From Solirubrobacter sp963736505 (GTDB lineage: Bacteria > Actinomycetota > Thermoleophilia > Solirubrobacterales > Solirubrobacteraceae), in the NCBI GenBank assembly GCA_963736505.1, contig CAVTOZ010000005.1, positions 620,001 through 684,000 on the forward strand: 64,000 nt of DNA, given 5' to 3'. The notes below the pieces were generated by a model that saw only the letters and a list, made by a program, of their open reading frames with translations, made no database searches and had not been told where the DNA came from. Below are positions 1 through 9,349 of the stretch, piece by piece (the first letter of the stretch is position 1; every line of letters begins with the position of its first letter). The translations under genes were made by a program, and so were the position numbers.

Positions 1-1
1 G

Positions 2-349
2 TCGGTGCGCTCCCTGGCGCTGCCGGCGCCGGCCACGAGCTGCGACGTCGACGGCCTGCGCGTGACGCTGACCGAGGGCGCGACCAAGGCCGGCACCGAG
101 TCCGCGCTCGGCTTCACCGTCACCCGCGAGGGCCGGCCGGTCGCCGTCCAGGACTACCTGGGCGCCAAGGGTCACCTCGTGGCGCTGCGCCAGGGCGACC
201 TCGCGTTCCTGCACGTGCACCCCGACCAGAACCGCCTGAAGTTCATGGCCACGTTCCCGAGCGCGGGCAGCTACCGCCTGTTCCTGCAGTTCAAGACCAC
301 CGACGGCCGGCTGCACACCGCCGCCTTCACCCAGGAGGTGACCCGATGA
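2..349 (+). CDS. Secreted copper-cluster partner protein, 3' part only
   Basis: The reading frame is open to the left edge of the window, so the N-terminus is missing; about 115 residues are visible. The visible part looks like a compact beta-rich domain with the motif LHVHP near its middle and a C-terminal half (TFPSAGSYRLFLQF) typical of small secreted proteins encoded just upstream of copper ATPases in actinobacteria. The stop codon overlaps the start of the ATPase gene (ATGA), indicating translational coupling. The His-x-His motif could bind metal, but that is inference. The GTG at position 5 should not be taken as the real start. Confidence 0.6.
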   Translation, partial: SVRSLALPAPATSCDVDGLRVTLTEGATKAGTESALGFTVTREGRPVAVQDYLGAKGHLVALRQGDLAFLHVHPDQNRLKFMATFPSAGSYRLFLQFKTTDGRLHTAAFTQEVTR

Positions 350-2589
350 GCACGCTCGAGCTGCCGATCACCGGCATGACGTGCGCCTCGTGCGCGAATC
401 GCATCGAGCGCAGGCTCAACAAGCTCGACGGCGTTATCGCCTCGGTCAACTACGCCACCGAGAAGGCCCGGGTCGAGTTCGACGCGGGCAGCGTCGCCCC
501 GGAGCAGCTCGTGTCCGCCGTCCAGGCCGCCGGCTACGACGCCGCGCTGCCCTCGACCGAGCCGCCCGCCGCCGACGCGCAGGACGAGACCGTGCCCCTG
601 CGCAACCGCCTGATCCTCGCCGCGCTGCTCTCCGTCCCGGCACTGCTGATGGCGATGATCCCGGCGCTGCAGTTCGACAACTTCCAGTGGCTCTCGCTGA
701 ACCTGGTGACGCCCGTGGTCCTATGGGCGGCGTGGCCGTTCCACAAGGCCGCCTGGGCCAACCTCAAGCACGGCGCCGCGACGATGGACACGCTGATCTC
801 GGTCGGCACGCTGGCGGCGTGGCTGTGGTCGCTGTACGCGCTCTTCCTCGGCGACGCGGGCGCCAACGACATGCGGATGGCGTTCGACATCATCCCCAAG
901 CCGGGCGAGGGCGCCGACCAGATCTACCTCGAGACCGCGGGCATCGTCACCACGTTCCTGCTCGCCGGACGCTACTTCGAGGCCAAGGCCAAGCGCCGCG
1001 CCGGCGCGGCGCTGAAGGCCCTGCTGGAGCTCGGCGCCAAGGACGTCGCCCTCCTCGACGCCGACGGTGCCGAGCGCCGCGTGCCCGTGGAGCAGCTCAA
1101 CGTGGGCGACCGCTTCGTGGTGCGCCCCGGCGAGAAGGTCGCCACCGACGGCGTCGTCGAGGAAGGCGCCGGCGCGGTGGACATGAGCCTGCTGACCGGT
1201 GAGTCGGTCCCCGTCGAGGTCTCGCGCGGCTCGGAGATCGCCGGCGCCACGGTCAACGCCGGCGGGCGCCTGATCGTCCGCGCCACCAAGGTCGGCGCCG
1301 ACACGGCGCTGGCCCAGATCGCGCGGCTGGTCGAGGACGCCCAGACCGGCAAGGCCCCGGTCCAGCGGCTCGCCGACCGCATCTCGGGGATCTTCGTCCC
1401 CGTCGTGATCGTGCTGTCGCTGGCGACGCTGGGGTTCTGGCTCGGCACCGGCGAGAGCGCGACGTTCGCGTTCACGGCCGCGGTCGCCGTGCTCATCATC
1501 GCCTGCCCCTGCGCCCTGGGACTGGCCACGCCGACGGCGCTGATGGTCGGCACCGGCCGCGGCGCCCAGCTCGGGCTGCTGATCAAGGGCCCCGAGGTCC
1601 TGGAATCCACGCGGCGCGTCGACACGATCGTGCTCGACAAGACGGGCACCGTCACGACCGGCAAGATGAGCCTCGTCGAGGTCACCGTCGCCGACGGCGT
1701 CGACCGCGACCAGGCGCTGCGGCTCGTCGGTGCGCTGGAGCATGCCTCCGAGCACCCGATCGCCCAGGCGATCGCCAAGGCCGCCGCCGCCGTGAGCCCG
1801 CTCCCGGCGGTGGAGGCCTTCAGCAACCGCGAAGGGCTCGGTGTCGAGGGCATCGTCGAAGGCCACGCGCTGATCGTGGGGCGGCCCGCGCTGCTGGCCG
1901 AATGGTCGGTGTACCTGACGCCGGAGCTCGACGCCGCCCGCCGCGCCGCCGAGGCGCGCGCGCAGACCGCGATCGCTGCCGGTTGGGACGGCCAGGCGAC
2001 CGCCATCTTCGTGGTCGCCGACACCGTCAAGGACAGCTCCGCCGAAGCCGTCGCCTCGCTGAAGGCACTCGGGCTGCGCCCGGTCCTGCTGACCGGCGAC
2101 AACGAGACGACCGCTCGCGCGGTCGCCGCCGAAGTCGGGATCGACGAGGTCATCGCCGAGGTCATGCCCTCGGGCAAGGCCGACGTGATCCGCCGTCTGC
2201 AGGCCGAGGGCCGCGTGGTGGCGATGGTCGGCGACGGCGTCAACGACGCCCCCGCGCTCGCGCAGGCCGACCTCGGCCTGAGCATCGGCACCGGCACCGA
2301 CGTCGCCATCGAGGCCTCAGACCTCACGCTCGTCTCCGGCGACCTGCGCGCCGCCGCCGACGCCATCCGGCTCTCGCGCGCGACGCTGCGCACGATCAAG
2401 CAGAACCTCGCCTGGGCGTTCGGCTACAACCTCGCCGCCATCCCGCTGGCCGCCATCGGCCTGCTCAACCCGGTCATCGCCAGCCTCGCGATGGTCTTCT
2501 CCAGCATCTCCGTCGTCTCCAACGCGCTGCGCCTGCGCCGCTTCAACGCGCAGCGCAGCAACGCGGCGATCCTGGAGCCGCGGAGCTAA
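346..2589 (+). CDS. copA: Copper-translocating P1B-type ATPase
   Basis: This 747-residue membrane ATPase pumps monovalent copper out of the cytoplasm. It has one N-terminal heavy-metal-associated domain with the metal site GMTCASC at residues 10-16, then transmembrane helices, the TGES actuator motif, the intramembrane CPC metal site at residues 387-389, the phosphorylation motif DKTGT starting at Asp431, the SEHP motif of the nucleotide domain, and GDGVNDAP near the C-terminus. CPC with the HMA motif CASC points to Cu(I) rather than Zn/Cd. Length is normal for CopA. It overlaps the upstream small gene by 4 nt and is followed by a convergent hydrolase gene. No regulator gene is visible in the window. 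Confidence 0.95.
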   Translation: MSTLELPITGMTCASCANRIERRLNKLDGVIASVNYATEKARVEFDAGSVAPEQLVSAVQAAGYDAALPSTEPPAADAQDETVPLRNRLILAALLSVPALLMAMIPALQFDNFQWLSLNLVTPVVLWAAWPFHKAAWANLKHGAATMDTLISVGTLAAWLWSLYALFLGDAGANDMRMAFDIIPKPGEGADQIYLETAGIVTTFLLAGRYFEAKAKRRAGAALKALLELGAKDVALLDADGAERRVPVEQLNVGDRFVVRPGEKVATDGVVEEGAGAVDMSLLTGESVPVEVSRGSEIAGATVNAGGRLIVRATKVGADTALAQIARLVEDAQTGKAPVQRLADRISGIFVPVVIVLSLATLGFWLGTGESATFAFTAAVAVLIIACPCALGLATPTALMVGTGRGAQLGLLIKGPEVLESTRRVDTIVLDKTGTVTTGKMSLVEVTVADGVDRDQALRLVGALEHASEHPIAQAIAKAAAAVSPLPAVEAFSNREGLGVEGIVEGHALIVGRPALLAEWSVYLTPELDAARRAAEARAQTAIAAGWDGQATAIFVVADTVKDSSAEAVASLKALGLRPVLLTGDNETTARAVAAEVGIDEVIAEVMPSGKADVIRRLQAEGRVVAMVGDGVNDAPALAQADLGLSIGTGTDVAIEASDLTLVSGDLRAAADAIRLSRATLRTIKQNLAWAFGYNLAAIPLAAIGLLNPVIASLAMVFSSISVVSNALRLRRFNAQRSNAAILEPRS

Positions 2590-2669
2590 GCGGCGACCTC
2601 GGCGGCTCGCGACGCCCCGACGCTGTCGAGATTCGTCCAACGCGCTAGTGCGACGCAGCCACGCCGTCG

Positions 2670-3875
2670 CTACGCGGCGCAGTAGAGGGCGATCATCGTT
2701 CGCCTGGCCGCCATGTCGTCCCGACCGTCGTACCTGCGGGCATTGAGCAGAAGCACCGCGACGCGCGTGCCGTCAGCGTTGACGAAGGCATCGGTCTTGT
2801 ACGCGTCGCCCGCACCACCCCACCCGTACGCGTTGCCGGCACAGTCGCTGTTGATGCCGCCGTGCCAGATGTCTTGGCGCATGTTCTCCAGCCACTGGCG
2901 TTCCAGGAGCTTGCCACGCATGAGGCCGGCGAGAAACGCCGCCGTCTCCGGTGCATTGGAGACGATTCCCGCGGCGGCGCCGGCGCCCCAGTGCCAGTTG
3001 GTCGCGTCGGTCAGCGTGCCGTCGGCGCGGATCAGGTAGCCGCTGGCGTGCGCGCCGCTTATCCGTCCCTGTGGGTCGTAGGCGGTCTGCCGCAGGCCCA
3101 GCGGCTTGAAGATGCGCTCGCGGTAGGCGTCGGGCAGCGGCTTGCCGCCCGCGCGCGCGGCGATCAGGCCGAGCAACTCGTAGCCGATGCCGGAGTAGTG
3201 GTACTGCGTGCCCGGCTTGAACAGCAGCGGCTGCCAGGCCGCGAGCCTGATCAACCACAACGGCGAGACCTCCGCGGACGGGTTCGCGTCAAGGCGCCTC
3301 GCGATCGCCGTGAGCTGCGCTCGCAGTTTGCGGTCGTGGACGCGGCCCAGATAGTGCGCCCCCTGGCGCATGACGTCCGCGAGGTCGACGAGCCCGCTGC
3401 GCATCATCAGCAACTGGCGGATCGTGATCCGTTCGCCGTAGGGCAACACGCCGGGCAGCCAACGCTCGACGGTGTCGCCGACGTGGAGCCGCCGTTCTTG
3501 GGCGAGTTCGAGGATGAGCGCCGCGGTGTAGATCTTGCTGATGCTCTGAAGGCGCATTCGCGCGCCCGAGCGCATCGGTTCCCTGGTAGTGATGTCGGCC
3601 ACTCCGGCCGAGCCGACCCACGTCCCGCGCGGACCCGAGACGAAGGCGGTGACGCCCGGCGCCAGCCGGTCACGACCCGTGACCACGTCGTCAAGCATCC
3701 GCTGCAGATCGGGGCGCCCACCATGCAGCTCCGGGCGCCCGGACCGGCTCGTGTCGCCCGGACGAAGCAGCGAACCGGCGAGCACGGCCACGGAAAGCAC
3801 TACGGCCAGCGCCACCAGCAGCAGGACGCGCGGACGTCCCGCCGGGCGCGGGGAAGCTCGTTTCGTGACCGACAT
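2670..3875 (-). CDS. Membrane-anchored serine beta-lactamase-like hydrolase
   Basis: A 401-residue protein of the class C beta-lactamase/DD-peptidase superfamily (beta-lactamase-related family). An N-terminal hydrophobic stretch (about residues 17-37) acts as signal peptide or anchor. The nucleophile motif is Ser111-x-x-Lys114 (SISK), and a Tyr227-Ser-Gly motif stands in place of Tyr-x-Asn, with a WGAG segment further on. Such proteins cleave D-amino-acid peptides or esters outside the cell; substrate cannot be read from sequence. I chose the ATG at 3875 because the 26 residues before it look non-coding. It converges on the copper ATPase and lies downstream of repeat copy A. Confidence 0.8.
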   Translation of the reverse strand: MSVTKRASPRPAGRPRVLLLVALAVVLSVAVLAGSLLRPGDTSRSGRPELHGGRPDLQRMLDDVVTGRDRLAPGVTAFVSGPRGTWVGSAGVADITTREPMRSGARMRLQSISKIYTAALILELAQERRLHVGDTVERWLPGVLPYGERITIRQLLMMRSGLVDLADVMRQGAHYLGRVHDRKLRAQLTAIARRLDANPSAEVSPLWLIRLAAWQPLLFKPGTQYHYSGIGYELLGLIAARAGGKPLPDAYRERIFKPLGLRQTAYDPQGRISGAHASGYLIRADGTLTDATNWHWGAGAAAGIVSNAPETAAFLAGLMRGKLLERQWLENMRQDIWHGGINSDCAGNAYGWGGAGDAYKTDAFVNADGTRVAVLLLNARRYDGRDDMAARRTMIALYCAA

Positions 3876-4068
3876 TCGATGCGGACGCTCGGGTGAACAC
3901 ACCCTGCCAATCGACCCCGAGCCCGCCATCGGGGCCGACCCGGACGTGAGCACCGGGCAACTACGCGTCTACGCTCGCGCGCGGGTCGACGCCAACGCTC
4001 GCGACGCCGCCGAGAGGCAGCGCAACGCCGACCGCTCGTCCTTGCACCTGAAGGCGAAGCGGGTCCGA
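3876..4068. other. Gap between hydrolase start and repeat A
   Basis: About 190 bases before the dispersed repeat begins. It should contain the promoter of the minus-strand hydrolase, but I see no clear -35/-10 pair. No convincing gene is present; the reading frames that cross it are open only because of high GC. Confidence 0.4.
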
Positions 4069-4284
4069 TCCACCCGCGGGTGGCCTCGTGGGCGTTTGGG
4101 GGTCGGCGGCTGAATGCCGCGGCAGGGCGCCCTGCGCGCGACCACGGGCTTACGCGCCGACCCACCCCGGCGAGCGACACCGCAGACCAGTGCCAAGGCG
4201 CCCGGCGCGCGGGTGTCAGTTCAGTCGTCGACCCGGGTCCCACGAGCACAGGACCCGCGGCCGAGCCGACCGACCCTCAGCCAT
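4069..4284 (+). repeat. Dispersed intergenic repeat, copy A (full length)
   Basis: First of eight copies of a roughly 217-bp intergenic repeat; the other full-length copies are at 13759, 17581, 21927 and 35166. It starts with the perfect palindrome ccacccgcgggtgg (4070-4083), continues with cctcgtgggcgtttgggggt, carries a second palindrome gcagggcgccctgc, and ends in a conserved accctcagc block. Subterminal segments cctcgtggg and cccacgag are inverted relative to each other. This copy ends a few bases from a truncated VOC-family gene. Confidence 0.85.
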
Positions 4285-4290
4285 TCCCGT

Positions 4291-4530
4291 TCAGTCGTGC
4301 AGCGACGGCGCGAACGAGATCCCGATGATCGAGCCCTCTTCCGATTGAAGCCGCGCCACCGTTTGACCCCACGGCTCCTCGCGCCGGTCGTGCAGCAGCG
4401 TGAATCCTCGCTCGCGCAACTCCTCGGTGGCGGACTGGACGGCGGCCGCGTCGCGCACCTCGAACTTCATGCTCATCCGCGGGACAGTCCGATCCGCCGG
4501 CCACTCCGCTGTGCCCGGAGCGTCTTGCAA
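4291..4530 (-). pseudogene. Truncated VOC (glyoxalase-like) family gene, C-terminal part
   Basis: The minus-strand frame ending at 4291 encodes about 60-80 residues that match the C-terminal half of a VOC-family protein: MSMKFEV, then an AVQSATEELRERGF helix, then the family-typical REEPWGQTVARL segment and a final FAPSLHD. The usual N-terminal half is missing; the sequence upstream runs directly into the histidine kinase gene, whose stop is at 4541. An ATG at 4476 would give a 61-residue peptide, too short for the fold. It is most likely a remnant. The adjoining repeat copy A suggests a rearrangement here, which is inference. Confidence 0.6.
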
Positions 4531-4540
4531 GCAACGGTGG

Positions 4541-5623
4541 TCAAGTGTCGGTGTGCGGCGGCGCGGCGGGGAGTTGCACCGTGACGGTGAGCCCCCCGGC
4601 GGGGCGGGGGGCGAGGGTGAGCGTTCCGTCGTGTGCCTGGGTGATGCTCTTGACGATGGCCAGTCCGAGGCCGGCGCCCGCGTGGTCGGTGCGTATGCGT
4701 GTGCTGCCGCGCTGAAACGGCTCGGCAAGCGTGGAGACCAGCTGTGGCGTGAGCTTCTCGCCGGTGTTCTCGACCGTGAGCACCACGCTCTTGGGGTGAA
4801 CGCCGGTGGTGACCCACACGGTGCCCTGTTCAGGCAGGTTGTGGACGATCGCGTTGTGCACGAGGTTCGTAGCCATCTGCAGCAGGAGGGCGGGTGAGCC
4901 GATGGTGGGGGTCGCGTCGCCGGAGGTCTCGATCGCGACCCCGCGCTTTTCCGCGAACGGGAGGAGCGTCTCCGTGGCCTCTTCGGCGATGAGGGACAGG
5001 TCCACGTGTTCTTGGACGAAGGACCGCTGGTCGGCGCGGCTGAGCAGGAGCAGGGCTTCAGTGAGTTCGATCGCGCGGGTGTTGACGAAGTGGAGGCGGT
5101 CGACGAGCTCGTCGTTGTCGCGGCTTTGATCGTTGCGGGCGACGTCGAGCAGCGTCTGCGTGATCGCCAGCGGGGTGCGCAACTCGTGGGAGGCGTTGGC
5201 GGCGAACCGCTGCTGCTCGACGACGTGCGCCTCGAGGCGCGCGAGCATGGCATCGAAGGCGTCGGCGAGCTCACGGAACTCGTCCTTGCGGCCGGGCAGC
5301 CGGATTCGGTGCGAGAGCGATCCGGTCGCGGCGGTGCGTGTGGCGTCTGTGATGCGATCCAGAGGGGCAAGCATCTGGCCAGCGAGCAGCCACCCTCCCA
5401 CGAGACCGAACACGAGCAGGAACCCCATCACGATGGCCGCGGTCGGAGCGAACGCGCGAAGGAGGTCGGCGTGGCTGCGCACGAGAAAGAGCACACCAGG
5501 GTGCACACCACGCGAAAGGGAGAAGTACCCGACGACGAGCAGCACGGCACCGGCGAGCATGAGGAAGCCGGCGTAGCTGAGGGTGAGCTTGAGGCGAACG
5601 CTCAAGCCGGGGGCTCTATCCAC
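4541..5623 (-). CDS. Sensor histidine kinase of a VanRS-like two-component system
   Basis: A 360-residue membrane histidine kinase: two transmembrane helices (about residues 13-35 and 60-82) around a short extracytoplasmic loop, HAMP-like linker, HisKA domain with phospho-acceptor His146 (ASHELRTPL), and a C-terminal ATPase domain with the N-box (NLVHNAIVHN) and the GLGLAIV glycine motif. I prefer the GTG at 5623, whose first codons overlap the stop of the response regulator gene by 8 nt; the longer frame to 5668 would overlap far more. The operon faces away from a vanY-type gene, so the kinase probably senses cell-wall or envelope stress, by context only. Confidence 0.88.
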   Translation of the reverse strand: MDRAPGLSVRLKLTLSYAGFLMLAGAVLLVVGYFSLSRGVHPGVLFLVRSHADLLRAFAPTAAIVMGFLLVFGLVGGWLLAGQMLAPLDRITDATRTAATGSLSHRIRLPGRKDEFRELADAFDAMLARLEAHVVEQQRFAANASHELRTPLAITQTLLDVARNDQSRDNDELVDRLHFVNTRAIELTEALLLLSRADQRSFVQEHVDLSLIAEEATETLLPFAEKRGVAIETSGDATPTIGSPALLLQMATNLVHNAIVHNLPEQGTVWVTTGVHPKSVVLTVENTGEKLTPQLVSTLAEPFQRGSTRIRTDHAGAGLGLAIVKSITQAHDGTLTLAPRPAGGLTVTVQLPAAPPHTDT

Positions 5624-6302
5624 GGTCCCCCGCCTCGTCCGGCTGCGTGCTGATGCGGTAGCCGGCACCGGCCATCGTGGCGATGATCGCCGGCTCGCCG
5701 AGCCGTTTGCGCAGTGCGGAGACCGTGATGCGCACGGCGTTCGTGAACGGGTCGGCGTTCTGGTCCCACGCCTGTCTCAGGAGCTCCTCGGCGCTGACGA
5801 CACCGCCTTCGGCGGCGACGAGCACCTCGAGTACGGCGAACTGCTTGCGGGTCAGCGCGACGTAGCGGCCGTCGCGGTAGACCTCGCGGCGAAACGGATC
5901 GAGCCGCAGACCTGCGATCTCTCGCACCGGCGGCCTGTTGTGTGCGCGCCGGCGGTCGAGCGCCCTGAGCCTGAGCACGAGCTCCTGGAGCTCGAAGGGC
6001 TTGGTGAGGTAATCGTCGGCGCCGAGCTCGAACCCGGAGGTCTTGTCGTCGAGGCGGTCGGCGGCGGTGAGCATCAGGATCGGCATGCCGCTGCCGGAGG
6101 CGACGATGCGCTTGGCGATCTCGTCGCCGGAGGGTCCAGGGATGTCCCGGTCGAGGACCGCGATGTCGTAGGCGTTGACGCTCAGCAGCTCCAGAGCGGC
6201 GTCGCCGTCTCCGGCGATGTCGGCCGCGATCGCCTCCAGGCGCAGGCCGTCGCGGATCGCGTCCGCCATGAGGGGCTCGTCCTCAACGAGCAATACGCGC
6301 AC
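5616..6302 (-). CDS. OmpR/PhoB-family response regulator
   Basis: A 228-residue transcription factor with an N-terminal receiver domain (acidic pocket at residues 8-9, phospho-acceptor Asp51 in AVLDRDIPGPSG, Thr/Ser and Lys (YLTKPF) switch residues) and a C-terminal winged-helix DNA-binding domain (TRKQFAVLEVL). It is the first gene of a two-gene operon with the histidine kinase and is divergent from the vanY gene at 6389 across an 86-bp gap, where its operator would be expected. Confidence 0.92.
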   Translation of the reverse strand: MRVLLVEDEPLMADAIRDGLRLEAIAADIAGDGDAALELLSVNAYDIAVLDRDIPGPSGDEIAKRIVASGSGMPILMLTAADRLDDKTSGFELGADDYLTKPFELQELVLRLRALDRRRAHNRPPVREIAGLRLDPFRREVYRDGRYVALTRKQFAVLEVLVAAEGGVVSAEELLRQAWDQNADPFTNAVRITVSALRKRLGEPAIIATMAGAGYRISTQPDEAGDRG

Positions 6303-6388
6303 TCCTCGATGCTACGAGCTGGCGCATATCGCCCGCGTATCGAAAACCGCATACGTGCCGGCAACACCGCGGTGCCTTCAATGGCCGC

Positions 6389-7063
6389 GTGACCTACAGC
6401 GAGCGAGCACGAACCGCGCCCCGCCGGATCCGGATTCGCAGGATGCGCCTTGCCGTCCTGCTCGTCGTTCTCGCGGCGATCGCCGCAGCCCTCGGCCACC
6501 GGCTGCCGGGGTCCTCGCCGGCACCCTCGCCGGCCACGAGGGCGGCAGCGCCGATCGACGTCCGCCGCAGCGAGCACCGTGAGCTTCGCCGCGCGCACCG
6601 CGGTGGGCTTGGCGAGGCCGGCGGTGCCGTCCCCAACGGCGCGACGGTCTTCGACGACGACATCCCGGGTGTCGCCAAGCTCGATCCCGCTCTCCTCGGT
6701 GCCCTGCGGCACTCCGCGACGGTCGCCGCGGACGGCGGCGTCGAGTTCGTCGTCGACAGCGGCTGGCGTTCCCCGGAATACCAGGAGCAACTCCTCCAAG
6801 AGGCGGTCTCGGAGTACGGCTCAGAAGCGGAAGCCGCCCGCTGGGTGGCCACCCCCGGCACGTCTGCGCACGTGTCGGGGGACGCGGTCGACATCGGGCC
6901 CTCCGGGGCCGCCGCGTGGCTGTCCCAGCACGGCGCCGCGTACGGACTGTGCCAGATCTACGGCAACGAGCCGTGGCACTACGAGCTGCGCCCGGACGCC
7001 ATCGCTCACGGCTGCCCGTCCATGTACGCCGACCCTACGCACGATCCAAGGATGCAGAAGTGA
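6389..7063 (+). CDS. vanY: VanY-family D-alanyl-D-alanine carboxypeptidase
   Basis: A 224-residue zinc peptidase that should trim the terminal D-Ala of peptidoglycan stem peptides. A basic N-terminus is followed by a hydrophobic helix (about residues 19-36), so it is membrane-anchored or exported. The peptidase core carries the zinc motif S159-x-H161-x-x-G-x-A-x-D168 (SAHVSGDAVD) and EPWHYE with ligand His197, plus the conserved SGWRS. The start is GTG at 6389; an ATG at 6446 (MRLAVLLVVL) is an alternative. It leads a tightly packed operon (stop and next start overlap, TGATG) with a lipoprotein, an efflux adaptor and an ABC transporter, opposite a two-component system. Confidence 0.88.
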   Translation: MTYSERARTAPRRIRIRRMRLAVLLVVLAAIAAALGHRLPGSSPAPSPATRAAAPIDVRRSEHRELRRAHRGGLGEAGGAVPNGATVFDDDIPGVAKLDPALLGALRHSATVAADGGVEFVVDSGWRSPEYQEQLLQEAVSEYGSEAEAARWVATPGTSAHVSGDAVDIGPSGAAAWLSQHGAAYGLCQIYGNEPWHYELRPDAIAHGCPSMYADPTHDPRMQK

Positions 7064-7599
7064 TGTCGAGTAGAAGACTGCGGCCGCTGGCCGCCCTTGC
7101 CATCGTCGCCCTGATCGGCGCGGGCTGCGGCTCGAACGCAGCTTCCGAGACCGGCACCGCCAGCAGCACCGCCGGCAGTAAGAAGGCCACCGTTCGGGAC
7201 AAGGGGGTGAAGTTCGCGGAGTGCATGCGCGACCACGGTGTCAGCGCGTTTCCGGACCCGGACGCTTCGGGCGAGTTGACCATCGATGGTGTGGTGAACG
7301 GCACGTCGCTGAACCCTGACACCGCGGCGTTCAAGCAGGCCATCAGTGCGTGCAAGGACCTGGAGCCGGCAGGGTTCACGGGAGGCAAGAGAAGCACCGA
7401 GCAGCAGAAGGACGGCCTCAAGTTCGCCCAGTGCATACGCGAGCACGGCGTGAAGGACTTCCCGGACCCCATTAACGGTGAGCCCCTCGTCGACACGAAT
7501 CGGATTCCATCCTCGGCGACGAGCGGCGGTATGACCATTCTCAACGCCGCGATGCACAAGTGCGGCGCGCTCGTGGCCAAGGAAGTGACGGGCCGGTAA
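7063..7599 (+). CDS. Lipoprotein with a duplicated CMRxHGVxxFPDP motif
   Basis: A 178-residue lipoprotein: basic N-terminus, hydrophobic stretch and lipobox with Cys22 (IGAGC). The mature part holds two copies of one motif exactly 70 residues apart: KFAECMRDHGVSAFPDPD (residues 50-67) and KFAQCIREHGVKDFPDPI (residues 120-137). Each has one Cys and one His, so the pair could bind a metal or form a disulphide; this is inference. The ATG overlaps the vanY stop and its own stop overlaps the adaptor start (TAATG). Proteins with this motif often sit beside ABC efflux genes in actinobacteria, but I know of no proven function. Confidence 0.8.
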   Translation: MSSRRLRPLAALAIVALIGAGCGSNAASETGTASSTAGSKKATVRDKGVKFAECMRDHGVSAFPDPDASGELTIDGVVNGTSLNPDTAAFKQAISACKDLEPAGFTGGKRSTEQQKDGLKFAQCIREHGVKDFPDPINGEPLVDTNRIPSSATSGGMTILNAAMHKCGALVAKEVTGR

Positions 7600-8656
7600 T
7601 GCGGCGGAAGCACTGGGCGCCGGCCGCGGCGGCCGTACTGGTCCTCGCGACCGTCACCTGCGGCGTGGTCGTGATCTCGGGTGCGGAGCACTCGACCGCG
7701 GCCGCCCAGCCGCCGGCGGCGAACACCGCGAAGGTGGAGCTCGGCGAGCTCTCGGCGATGGTCTCCCAGGACGGGACCCTGACCTATCGGGCGCGACCGG
7801 ACGGCTCGCCGTACTCCGTCATCAACCGTGCGGGCGGGACATACACCGAGCTGCCTGAAGTCGGGGCCAAGGTCGGCTGCGGCGGCGTGCTCTACCGGGT
7901 GGACGACAAGCCGGTGGTGCTGCTGTGCGGCACGGTCCCGGCCTACCGTGGTCTGCGCAGGCGCATGAAGGGCCGCGACGTCCGTGAGCTCAACCGCAAC
8001 CTGCACGTGCGCGGCACCCACTTCACCTCCGCGACCGTGAAGGCGCTCAGGGCGCTTCAGCGCCGCAAGGGGCTACGGCTGACCGGAGCGCTCGAGCTCG
8101 GCGACGTCGTCTTCCTGCCGGAGCCGGTGCGGATCGCCAAGGTCACCGGCGCGCTCGGCGGATCCGCGCGGCCGGGGGCGCCGGTCCTGAACGCCACCTC
8201 CGACAAGCTGCACGTGCAGGTGAATCTCGATCCGTCCCAGCAGGGTGAGGTGAAGAAGGGCGACCGCGCCCAGATCACGCTGCCGGGCAACGCGCCGGTG
8301 TCCGGACGAGTCGAGGGGTTCGGCAGAGTCGCGCAGACCCCGGCTGGACCGGACAGCAAGCCCGTCGACGCCACCATCCCGACCTACATCGGTCTCGACG
8401 ACCCGGCACAGGCACGCGAGCTCGACCAGGCCCCGGTCCAGGTGGACATCCGGACCAAGGGTGTGGAGCGCGCCCTCAGCGTCCCGGTCACCGCGCTGGT
8501 CGGCAGGTCCGGCGGCGGGTTCGCGGTGGAGGCCGTGCGCGCCGGCGGGCGGCGCGAGCTGGTCGCCGTGACGCTGGGCCTGTTCGACACCGGAGGCGGA
8601 CGGGTCCAGGTCGAGGGCGATCTCCGCGCAGGCGATCCAGTGGTCGTGCCGTCGTT

Positions 8657-8660
<4 letters not shown>
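7599..8660 (+). CDS. Efflux periplasmic-type adaptor with peptidoglycan-binding domain
   Basis: A 353-residue membrane-fusion-type subunit. It has an N-terminal transmembrane helix (residues 9-28), a stretch resembling a lipoyl-type hairpin, then a peptidoglycan-binding domain 1 (about residues 118-165, RMKGRDVRELNRNL and LRALQRRKGLRLTG), followed by a beta-barrel region (VQVNLDPSQQGEVKKGDRAQITLPG) and a membrane-proximal domain. This is the usual make-up of the adaptor that pairs with MacB-like ABC transporters in Gram-positive bacteria. ATG at 7599 overlaps the lipoprotein stop; its own stop overlaps the ATPase start (GTGA). Confidence 0.85.

Positions 8661-9345
<685 letters not shown>

Positions 9346-9349
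<4 letters not shown>

Noticed and set aside
4080..4328. Open frames conserved between repeat copies (for example MASWAFGGRRLNA...)
   Set aside because: Several frames of the repeat are open at once, and some copies are truncated; conservation follows from repeat identity, not from coding constraint.
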